DNA from: Ifrita kowaldi
Lineage: Eukaryota; Chordata; Aves; Passeriformes; Cinclosomatidae
Assembly (NCBI GenBank): GCA_013398055.1
Contig: VZRS01009490.1
Span: forward strand, 186,001 to 250,000
Direction of reading: 5' to 3'
Length of the DNA: 64,000 nucleotides
Shown here: positions 37,801 through 48,629 of the stretch, one piece after another
How the letters are laid out: every line of letters starts with the position of its first letter
How positions within the stretch are numbered: position 1 is the stretch's first letter
Notes under the pieces: generated by a model
What the model was told of the DNA's origin: nothing
Seen by the model: the letters and a program-made list of their open reading frames with translations, nothing else
Databases searched by the model: none
Program-made: the position numbers and the translations under genes

Positions 37801-40800
37801 ACTTGTCCCAAAGTAGGATGTGAATGTCATTCTCCAAGAAAATGGTACTACTACCCTGACCATGCTCTACGATGGCTTTCCTCTTCTCGGCTGCAGGCAG
37901 AGAAAGTACATCATCCTCAGGTGTCACATTTCCATTAGAAACACAGCCTGGTTTCCAAAAGCCTTTGATGAAGTGGTGTTAAGTAGGACAGAGTGAAGCC
38001 TTGGTATTTTTGATTCCCTGATGAGTTCACTGCCTTTCTGGCTGACTGTGGGATGCCCTCTTTGGGGCACTCCAAGGCACTTTGCTGTGTGGCGTTTCAG
38101 CCGGTGCCAGCCAGCAGCACCAGACAAGCCTCAAGTGGCAGTGGGGGACCTGCAGCCACCTCCTGTCCAACGCTCTCTGGAAGTACCAAGGACCATATGT
38201 TGCTCCTGGCAGGTGCAACCAGCAAGACTGAACGGAGAATCTGGCAGTGCCCTGCCCTCCCTGAAGCACCACAGAAATCGCAGGAGTTGCCAGCCATTGA
38301 CAGGCAGGAGATTCAGCCCAGAGCCATCTGTCCACACTTACTTTCTGCTACTGCTGTTGCTGATGCCCAGCAAGTTCCCACGAGCCTGCGGAATGAACTG
38401 CTCTTGACCTCGCAGAAAAAAGCTGGTGCTGAGAGGGAAATGTGACAAGAAGCCTGGAACTTTCAGCTTTCAAAAAGAGGTAGGGATGTGAGAGAATATT
38501 AAGGAGAAGAGGGAGAACAGCCTGACCACCTACCTTGCTGGAACAGAGATATGTCACCATATGTGCATGCTTCAGGGCCTCAGGGGTACTGTGCTTGGAA
38601 GAGAGATGGCCTCTTCATCCAAAAAATTAATAATAGTGGTGCAGATAAAGACTGTGGTATAATTACTCACATTAAAAGCTCAGCAGAGAAGACAAGTACT
38701 GAAGGTGACATGACAGGTTCTGCTGGCCTACTTGGTTTAGACATGATTTTGCCTAAAACATGTCATTGGACTTCACAGCAATGTGCATAAACACATATGT
38801 ACACCACAGGCTGGGATAATGCTGAGGGAAGTTTGCAGGATATGCTGGGGAGCAGCAGGCAGTTTCCATATTTGGAATATGAAAATAAATGCATGGAGAA
38901 AAGGGGGTGTCTCAGCAGCACAAAACCCTGACTTTCACATCAGCTTGGCGATGCAACTCCAAATACAGATTGAGAGAGCAGGAGTTTCAAAGGGGTGAGG
39001 AAAAGTGAAAGATCGAAATTTCCATGTTCTCCATAATGACAAGACAAAGCAAATCACCCCCAAGCACAGCCAGTGACTGGAACCATTCCCAGAGGTGGCT
39101 GCAGCCCAGGCCAGCTCCATGGAGCCATGTTCTTTCTCTCTGCTCTGTTTTTGTGTGTTTGTGAGGAAACCTCTGAACCATCTGGGAGCAAGAGGGGGAC
39201 ACTGGGATCAAACTGGCTGTAATTGTTGCCCAGGGACACTAGATGGAGAAACGCCTTTAGGGATAGAGAGTAGGTGAGGGGCTGTGTCACCATTCTTACA
39301 GGAAAAAACACAGGGAGTAAAGTGCCCTCTGCTCACCATTATTGATGCTGTTGGCTTTAAGTTTTGCTTAAAAGCTTTCTGTTTTTGGATCCCATTACAG
39401 CTCTATGCAGGCCATTAGTTAATTAAGTTATTCCACCAGAGTCTGTCAAAGCTTGGATCTGTTATTACTGCCAGCTCTCTCAGGTTTCCCCTCACCTCTC
39501 TCCCCGTCACCCCTCACCACTGGCAGATTTGGAAAATACAATAAAAAGCAAGATGCTGAGTAGGTTAAAGAAGTTATTTTATCCTTGATGAGGCTCAGCC
39601 AACACATCTTGCCTGTGCTAAGTACGTCAGATCACTATTTCCACACAACTGTGCAACACACAGCTTTCAAAAAATTTACCAAAAACATTATCAAAAGTCT
39701 TTGACTAATTTCTGTCCCCACAGGCATGCTTCTGCCTCCCCATGACAAACCTCCTAGCAGTAGGAGTTTATTTATAACAAGAGGAACCCTTGATATGAAG
39801 CAGCCCAGCCATCTCTGCATGGTAACCAGAAAGCACTGACATCGTCCAAGACACACAGAGGAAGAAACAATTTGGCAAAGCCAAAAAATTACTACCCCCA
39901 CCTCTGTTTGCCTCACCTCAAGTGCCACCACCAATAGTTTTGGCTGGGAAACAACCTCCTATGGAACCCATAAATTCTTGCTTGAGTTCTGGGGTGTCTC
40001 ATGGCGTCTGAGCTGACACAGCTCAGAGTAACTCCAAAAGTGGAAATGATGGACCTATGGAACAGAGCTTTTTAACATAAAGTCCTGCTGGTGTGGCTGC
40101 CGAGACCTTTATCATATTTGTGTTCTGCACTGTCTTCTGTCGTTGCACCAGCCTGGCTCTACACTTGATTTCTGCATATCACACTGCCCAGACCTGTATC
40201 TGTTTGATGGCCCTAACCTGACAATTGTTGATGCTACACACTGATTGTCTCAGTGACAGCCTGTTAATTAAAATCAAAGTGTGCAAGAGAATTCTGTGTG
40301 TGAGTAGGTAACTGTATGTAACAAATGCAGATGATACTGGTGGCCTCTGAAGACTCTCCGGATGCAGCTCTCAAAAGAAGGGACACGAAGTGCTCTGATG
40401 CACTCATTGCTGTGTGGAAAAGTGTGATGGGCTGAAGTTTCAAGGACTGAACAAAGAAATCAGGACTGCTTACCATCATGTGCTGCATTCAAACAATTGT
40501 TTTTATGGAGAGTCCTATGGGGGTTATGAGTGTCTTAGAACAAGACCAAGTTACTTTGATCAAGTAGCAGTTGTTACAATAGAGAAGAGTCAGTGAGAAT
40601 GATGAATCTTGTATGTGACACAGGCAAAATTTGACTCTTAGTGTCACAGGCTTGAGAGAGATCACAACATCCTCCCAGTTCTGGAATAATCCATATAGCT
40701 GTTCACCTTGCTCCTGCTAGCTGCAGATTTTACAGCTGATAAACCCATGCTGCTGTGCTTTTCACTTGCAATAGGCTGTTTGTTCTTCAACAGAAAGTGA

Positions 40801-43587
40801 ATGGTACAGTCATCACCAGGTGATGCAGGTCTCATTTTACCCAGTGCAAAAGCAGAAGCCAAAGGCTGCTCAGAAAAGGGAAGAAGCAAACTGCTTTTGA
40901 CAAGGGACAGCGTTCTGTATTCAGACTTCTCATCAGAACATGTAAAAATGTTGGAATTTGCTTCTTACATTTTCTAAGAGTGTATTTTTAACCTCACTGA
41001 ATAAATTAGCTATCCTTTTTCTATTCTTAATGTCTGTATGGCAAACCACAGACAGCAAGGGTGCAGGATAATCCAGAATTTTCCCCATATTAGATGCAAG
41101 TTAGGGTCTTTGTCATCAAATACCATCCAAGGTGGGGGGGCGGGGGGGGAGGGTTATCAGTTAATTGACCTTAAAAACTCATGAAACTAGTAACTTGTGG
41201 CTGTAGAGCAGTTCCTCCCAAGGCAGAAAAATTACTGTGTGTGGGTGTGTTTGAGCAGGAGGAGAAAGGTGGGAATGTCAAGAAGCTAAGCAACAATTTT
41301 CTTGCTTTTCTCACAGCCAAGAAGTTTTTTCATTATCAGATATTGGGACTATGTCAAGTAGACAGAATTACAGATATGCCAATGAAGACGGTCTGAACTT
41401 AACTGAAAACATAGACGAGGGAACGAGATGAAAGTTGAAAGTGGCAACAAGGACTCTAAATCCATCTGCATTAAAGCGCAGTTCAGGATCCCATAGGACC
41501 CTAAAATTCCTCAAGAGTTGACCATGAAGCTGAGAGCAGCCATTGCTGCAGTCATAAATGGTTAACTGAGCTTATGTTACCTTGTGTCTAAAGAAAGGTG
41601 AAAAGTAAACCAGTTTGGAAGTAATCCTTAAATAAAGTTCTTGCAGTGCTTTAGACAGATTCTTCTTATATGAAACTACCAAGACTTCTCATCATCTTTC
41701 TTGTTGGGAAAAAGGGGCAAAATGCAGGAGGTCATGTAGTCTTTCTCTGTGCCCTAAGACAGCATATGGTCTGCCAAAAATAACATCAGACAGACTTGCA
41801 AGAGGGAAAAGCCTGAAAAGAAAATACTGAAACCCTGAAACCTGTAGGCTTAAAATTAAGCACTGCATTCACTTCATAGACACCAGATCTTAGAGCTGCC
41901 AGAGTTGAGTGGTATGGAGTGCCTGGACATAAGCAAAAGCATGTAACTTGTGATCCTTAGCACCTTCTGTGTGGTTGCCAGCTGAAATGGCAAAGGTAAA
42001 AGGCTAGGAACCAAGCAGGAGTGCCCCATCAAGACACTTGTCTTACAGAACTGAAAGAAAACATGTCTAGAAAGAGGCAACTGGATGGAATTTGGACCAA
42101 AGGACTGGACTTGTAGCAAGAAAAAGTAGAAGAAGAAACACCCAAGTCCCAACACCCCAAAAAGACAGCAGCTTGCTCCCAGCAGTTTGGGAGCGATTCA
42201 GGACCTCTCAATATCCAAGCTGAGTATTTCCTTTCCCTGTTAATTTGGCCCCATTTGCACTGCTCTGAGTACAATCAATCTGAGTACAATGTGTGGCACT
42301 GGCACAGCAATGAAGCTGCAGATGTGATGAGACCCACCCGCATGGCCACACCGGTGGTCACAGCAGGTTGGGCACACTCTGGTTTCACTGTGGTCCAACA
42401 TGAGATTGGGCACAAACTCTATGGATCATTTCTTCTGCCCCTACACAGAAAGGCCAAGTGTATTTCTGCTCCTAGAAGGTGGTGGTACGATCCATTCTTC
42501 AGTGGATCAGAATGACAAACTTGACTGAGTAGGAAAAGACACAAGTCCTGTTTCTCACTCTGCCAGGATAACAACTCAGCCTCTATGCCTCTATTACTCT
42601 TTCCAATTTTTGTGAACATCAAATGTTACTCTTCCGGAGCAGGAGCTGTTTTTCAAGACAGTGCCACTGGTGCAGTCTGCTGCTCACCAGCTCCCAGCAT
42701 GCCCCCTTTCCTCCCTGAGGGCAACCACATCTCTCTCCCAGTACCTCCCCATTTATATCCTCATGCCACCCTTTGACTGTGCTGGTACAGCAAAGGGGGA
42801 ATGATGAAGCTGGGCTGCCCCAAAGCATCTCCTCCCCCTTTCCTTTTGTTGTTGCTTGGTGTTTGGCACATTTTCACAGTGAAACCCCAGAAACAGCTGG
42901 GGGATAGGGCACTGGTGGCCCAAATGGTCAGGTCCAGGAGGGGCAGAAGGAAGAGAGATGGTTGGGGGGTTCTGCTGCATGGGTGTAACCATGCTCCCAC
43001 TGTGTGTGCAGTGCCTGGTCCCAGGGCCAGGCCACACTCTAATCTCGGACTTCTACTGGTTATTGACATGGAATGATGGGCTGTGACAAATATTAAGCCC
43101 ACGAGCACATTGATGCTCAGCATGCAAAACCTCTCTCTGTGAGATGGGTTTTCTCAGGCCACTGTGAAAAGCCTGACTGATCTGAGAGTCCTCTGACGTC
43201 GCCCCAGCCAACCTGACCCCAAATGCTCATGAAACAAGCACCAAGCGACCTGTTTTGCATTGCCTGTAACATCCCAAAACAGTGTCTGACTTCTCAATTA
43301 GTCCAAGAGAGGACTGCAAACTTGAAATCCAAACTGATGGACTGTGAAATCCATATCACGTTGTCACCCAGAGCACACTTTCCCTGCTCTGCACTGAGCT
43401 ATAAATAGACTTTCATTATTAGCAAGCAGACAAAGGCAGCCTGGAAGATGTTCCACGCTGACACTACTCCTGGCTTATGGATTTTTTGTTTTCACCTTGG
43501 TATAGAAGTGAAGATGGGGACAAGCAGGGAGGGGCTGATCAACAGCAACAGTGCTGAAATCACTTCTTCCCCTAACCAGGATTATTT
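34801..43587. other. Unassigned noncoding sequence
   Basis: The largest interval without a recognised repeat. The part at 36.0-36.7 kb is AT-rich with many TAAT/ATTA cores (for example around 36366, 36450 and 36467) and could be a conserved noncoding or enhancer-type element. The part at 38.02-38.45 kb is locally GC-richer and open in several frames on both strands, which points to composition, not a gene. An 11-base direct repeat (ctgagtacaat) lies at 42265-42275 and 42280-42290. A TATAAATAG motif at 43400-43408 has no other promoter evidence. Confidence 0.45.
41131..41153 (+). repeat. G-rich tract
   Basis: G runs of seven and eight separated by single C, plus a further GGG. It has quadruplex-forming potential. 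No gene or promoter context is visible, so function is not implied. Confidence 0.85.
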
Positions 43588-43698
43588 CTGGGTCTTTGTT
43601 TGGGGTTGTGGTTGTGGTTTGTTGTTGTTTTTTGTTTTGGGTTTTTTTGGGTTTTTTGGTTTTTTTGGGGTTTTTTTTGGTTGTTTTTTTTTTTTTTT

Positions 43699-43745
<47 letters not shown>

Positions 43746-43767
43746 GTTTTGTTTTGTTTTGTTTTTT
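43588..43767. repeat. T/G-rich low-complexity tract
   Basis: About 180 bases of T runs broken by G, GG and GGG, with one uninterrupted T stretch of over 40 bases, ending in a GTTTT repeat. Open frames of polyphenylalanine on the plus strand and polylysine on the minus strand are artefacts of it. On the minus strand it could be the tail of a retroposed sequence, but I recognise no source element to its right. Confidence 0.9.
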
Positions 43768-46700
43768 CAACAGTCTCTCCCCTGGAGCCAAGAGGCTCAG
43801 AATACATTACCCAGTGCTACAGAATGCATAACACCCACCTCCTCTCTCAGGTCCTCTATCTAAGCTCCTGGAATCTGACTACCAACTCCCAAACAATGCA
43901 GTCATTAAGCCCCTCGTTTTCTTCCTCCAAGTTTTATTTGTTTAAAAGAAAAAAATATGGAAGTTGATCTTTGCTTTAAAAATTTCAATGTCTTACAGGA
44001 GCTATTAACTTGGAAAAAATGGAAGGGATTTGAATTTTCTGGGAGGAGGGTATCCCTGACATGTCTGTCTCTATTACAAATTCTATCTTTATGAAGAAAG
44101 AACTTGTACATGCCTCTCTGAAGAAAAACCAAATCCACTACAAAAGTGTCTGATCACAACCACTGGTGAGACACAGAAGCTGTGACCCTGAGGCATAAAC
44201 CTGAAGATTTGTGTTCTTTAACCACAAGACATAGATACCCTTAGTGCACCTTTTTTCCACGGTCCTTCATTCTTTCACAAAAAAAGAAATTCACACCAGT
44301 AGCTGAGATGAGGAAAATGGTTTACTTTTCCTGCTCATTCATACTTTGAGTCTAAGTACCAGCTCTACCCTTCCCATGCACTGGCCCCATCTGACACGCA
44401 GCAGCTCAATTTCTGCTTGGTTCCTTGGCATTTACAACAAGGTCAATTAAACAAGACATTGTCTGCCCATTATTTGTACAGCGGGAGTTTATTCCTGGAC
44501 TCACAGAAGTGAAGCGGCTTGGCAGAAAACCCAGGAGGGTTTAGTTTTGGCTCAGAGCAGACTGAAGTTCTGAGATAACTGGTCGCGTTCATTTGCTCTG
44601 CAAGCTGCTCTTTTGTATCTCAGCTTTCTTTGAAAATGAAGCAAACCCCCAAATGTCCATAACCCTTGCAAGCTGTGCCTGTGAAGAAAATCTCACTCAC
44701 AGGGCTGTGTCTGAGGGTGTTGTTCCATTAATGTTTCTTTCCCAGAGCAGAGAAGTTCGCATCTTCCCAGTCCCCTTTTGAGCCCTGCTGGCCTTTTCTT
44801 CCCCATGATGGTTTTCAACTCCACAGCTTCTGCTGAGCTGCTAAAATGGTTTCTGAGGCTTTGCTGGAAATTGGTTCTTTGGGCAACAGGAATAGAGGAG
44901 TGTGTTAAAGCCAAATCACTGTAATTAGCCTACCCGTATAAAATGACCAAGGGTTTAAAAGTTTCGGGTTCGGTGATTCAGTTTAATGTATGTCCCACAG
45001 TGGCAGCATTGTAAAGGGACAGGACATTGCAGCTTGAGAGCATGGACATGTAATTTTGACACTGAAGGAGCTGGAAAGAAAATGTTAGGTATTACTAGAG
45101 CCACAGCCCTGAACAGGCTTGGAACAACAGCTTTGAGAGAAGTCAGTCCAGTCATTTTCAGGTGGTCCTGCCTGAGTGGTTAATAACCATGTAGTCAAGG
45201 TAATTCTGATTCTTTCTGCCACAGTGATGCGGGGGTCACACATCTGTGGGTGACACCTTCTGTGGGGTGCCTCAGTGAGCACTGCAGAGAAATGCAGCTA
45301 AGAATCTGTTATACACTTATTCAAATGTTTCCCCACAAAATCTAAATTCAAAGAGCATAACAAAACTCAGCAGTATACCACTGAAACCTGCATTTCATTT
45401 TTGCTTTTTCTGTGGTTTATTATTTGTGGTTTTTCTATGGTACTATTCCTGCTTTTCCACAGGTGATGAAAACAAGTTTCCTAGTTTCTAAAGGTGTACA
45501 AAGCCATGACCAACCATAATAGCTTTCATTTGCCTAAACCTTTTAAAGAAAAACTAAAGTCCAATTAAAGTTCATGTGATGCAAAGACACTTTGGAACTC
45601 TATAGCACACACTTGCTGTGTAATGAAATTAATATCAGGACTATCAGTAATATTACCAGAATAACAGATGCTCCTGAGTCATAATAACAGCTGTAAAAAA
45701 GGGGAGACACTGGATGTTTTAAACCTATTAAGTGCTTTTGCTTCACGTACTGACACAGGTAATGAGTCCTACAGAAAGAAAGCTACACTCGAAAGCCTTT
45801 AACACTAAAAGCTTAATTTAGTGTACAATGAATAATACAGGGAGCCCATGCATGGATCGATCAGAATGGGATGAGAGAGCACCAAAGGAGCAGACAGATC
45901 ATGTTAATAGGAAGCTTGAAACTTATTTAAAAATCTATAGTGTAGTTAAAATTAGAACACAAATTGGAACTTGGCATTCTGTTGCTCAGGAAATTGGTAA
46001 TGGGATACTAAAGCCTTGCACTTCTCTCTGTCTGGGCCTGGTTGGAAGAGGACAAAGGCGATGACAGCCACAATGTCGTTTACCACAGGGAGTCAGTAAA
46101 GAAAGTACTAACATAAAGAAATCAGCCTTTTCCAGCTATTCACAGTGTGGTGTGTGCTGTATTCAGCTATTAGTCCAAGTGCAGAAAAATATGGGTCAAA
46201 ATATAGAAGCAGATGTTATTATCTTCTTCATGATATTTCAAGGATCGATGATAATTTTGACTTTTGTTCTTTTTCTTTAGGGGTGAATTCATAAATACTG
46301 TTCAGCCCTCTGTGGCCAGTGGTTTCATCTGGATTGGATACACCATTGAGACTTCTGGGTTAAAAAGCTTTTGGCCAGGCACAATCAGTGCCCAGTGTCC
46401 CAATCAGAGATAAAGGTCAGCGGCAGGGGGCTGTCTCTTTCTCAGAGGAAAACTATTCTTATCCCAAAGTCCATCCTTACAGTCAGGCAACATTTATCAG
46501 GACAGATCCTGAAAGCTAACACAGGAGAGAGAGAAGAAAATTATCTTTTCAAGGGGTGATGCCTTTGAGTTAGGGCAGAGCCACCTTCCAGGGGCAAATA
46601 TCTTACTTCACTGTTACATTTTTCATAATCTTGTACTGAGACTCTGTGGCTCTTCCCAGGCCACCCATTTCACTATAGACAAGTATGTTGTTATCTAAAC

Positions 46701-47734
46701 CACAAGCTGGGATGCAGAAAGCAGGAAAAAGATGCTGGAAAATCCAATATTTAGAAAAATGCAGAGGACAGGTATCTATGTCACATTACAAAGGGACCAG
46801 AGCAGCTGGGTGACTTCCCCTTCAATCTAACACCCAGGAGAATGATCCCACAGGGAGGCCTCAGGAGAAGCAGACCATTAGGTGGATTTACATCCTGAAG
46901 GAAAAGGTACCTGGAGATTCTAGGAAACACCCCTGGAGTTAATTTTGGAAATAAATCACAGTAAAGAAATTACCATTAATTCTTAGGATAATTGTTTCCC
47001 AGAGTCACGGGAACAATGGAGAGTGGTTAAATAACTTCTTGCTATTTTAAAACATATAAAAAGTATTTAAAAAAACATTTAAAAAATCTGCTTTCTGAGC
47101 AGTGCCTTACACAAACATAATGATTAAAAAAAAGATTATAGGCTTAACTGGAGGAGTAGTCACAATTTTTTTGCCACTGTTTGATTGCATTTTTTTTTTC
47201 CTATTAAAGCCTGACTTCCCCGGCTGACAACTTAATTATTAGGGTAATGTGATGGATAAAGGGACTTGCTCTGTAGTGCCTCCCACTTGCTAAACTCTTG
47301 CTTGCAATCACAGCGGCAAAAAATGCCACAGTTCCTCAAAGCAAAGATAATAATTTCTTTGTTGTCAGTGTCCTTAACACTTACTACATGAACTTTTAAA
47401 GAAAAAAACCTTTTCATCATTAAGTGCAGGTTATGGATGTCAGAGCTATATCAGGCTGCAGATTACTGAAAGTACCAGGCCTTGAGCTGGTCTTGAGTGG
47501 CCACGCATAAAGCCAAACTCTTCTACTTCATGGGGATTATTTGAGGGCTTCCAGAAAAGCAATTCAAGAATTTGATCACAGGCCTACAGTGCCTGCAAGC
47601 CACCTCTGCTCCAAATCAATTTTTTTAGACTGATTTAAAAAAAAATTAAAAATAATAAAGTCAGTAGATGTGAGGCTCCAGAATAACCACATAATCAATA
47701 GAAACAAAACTGCACAATCAATAGAGACAACGGC
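43768..47734. other. Unassigned noncoding sequence
   Basis: No gene or transposon was recognised. The stretch at about 46.93-47.42 kb is AT-rich, non-repetitive and contains several TAAT/ATTA cores near 46975, 47120 and 47232-47240. It is a candidate for conservation testing. A 78-codon frame at 45828-46064 matches no family I know. Confidence 0.45.
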
Positions 47735-48530
47735 TGGCTAGAGATGAAAAATCTTGAGCAATAGGACAACAAACTTTACTGCAAATGTGATATTACATGC
47801 TGTCATAAAAATTGCAAAACATTGCAGAATGATCTTATGATGCTGGGAGAGAAACTGGAAAATAAAATTCTGTGTCAATAAATACAAAAAAAATAGCATA
47901 GTGGGTCTAGAAGAGACACGCAAAACAAACACCTTTGCTACTTGTATTGCCGGTGCAGCATGAGTGTTTCTGGTTATCCCACCTAAGAAAGGTACAGAAG
48001 AATTTGAATTACTAAAGGAAAGGTCAAGAGAGGTGATCAAAGGTAGATAACAGCTCTGAGCCATGACAGAGTCTTTAGCCTTGAAAAGAAAGAGATGTGG
48101 AGTTGCTGTGACAGAATTTTACTCAGCATGGAGTCATTACACAAGAACTAGTGAGTACCAGATGAAATGATCAGCCAGAAGATTTACACAAAGAAGTGCT
48201 TGCTCACACAGTGCATAATTAAATCATGGGATTCATCACAATAAGATGCTCTGGAAGTTATAAATAGGTTCAAAAAGCAATTAGGCACTGCATGGAAGAA
48301 AGGACTATCAGGGCCTGTTAAACTCAAAGCAGAGATGCAACTGGCAGCATGGGAAAACCCCAACCAAGAGTCTGCCCAAAGGTGGAGGAAAATGCCACAG
48401 AAATGAGGCAATATCAGCATATTCCTGTTTTATTTTGGTATTCTTTCATTAGGCATCTTCCACGACCATGGACAGATACAGGTTGTTGGGCTAAAAGGAC
48501 CACCATCTGAGGCAGTAAGATTCTTTGGCA
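47735..48530 (+). repeat. Ancient CR1-like LINE relic, distal ORF2 to 3' end
   Basis: An eroded plus-strand copy whose blocks keep the order of the old CR1 group I know from reptiles such as turtles. A 'aaaattctgtgtcaataaat' block comes near 47860, then 'tggttatcccacctaagaaa' near 47970 (the 'WSPHLKK' region) and 'ttagccttgaaaagaaagag' near 48075 (the 'FSLEKR' region). Next are 'gcttgctcacacagtgcata' near 48200 and 'ggttcaaaaagcaattaggc' near 48270. It ends with 'ggttgttgggctaaaaggac' near 48485, matching the 'ctgggctagatggacc' landmark of that group's 3' end. Indels and stops are frequent. It sits directly before a second old CR1 in the same orientation. Confidence 0.75.
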
Positions 48531-48629
48531 TTTAGCTCCAGCCCTGGAACCTCATATACATCTGCATGTGAGGTGTTACCCCAAGGAAGTCCCATTTCAG
48601 GCCTCCTTCAGTGGGATAAGCAAGCAAAC

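Noticed and set aside
43400..43408. Second TATAAATAG as a core promoter
   Set aside because: Same sequence word again, with no downstream gene.
43448..43967. Long polyphenylalanine and polylysine frames
   Set aside because: Produced by the T/G-rich low-complexity tract; no flanking coding signal.
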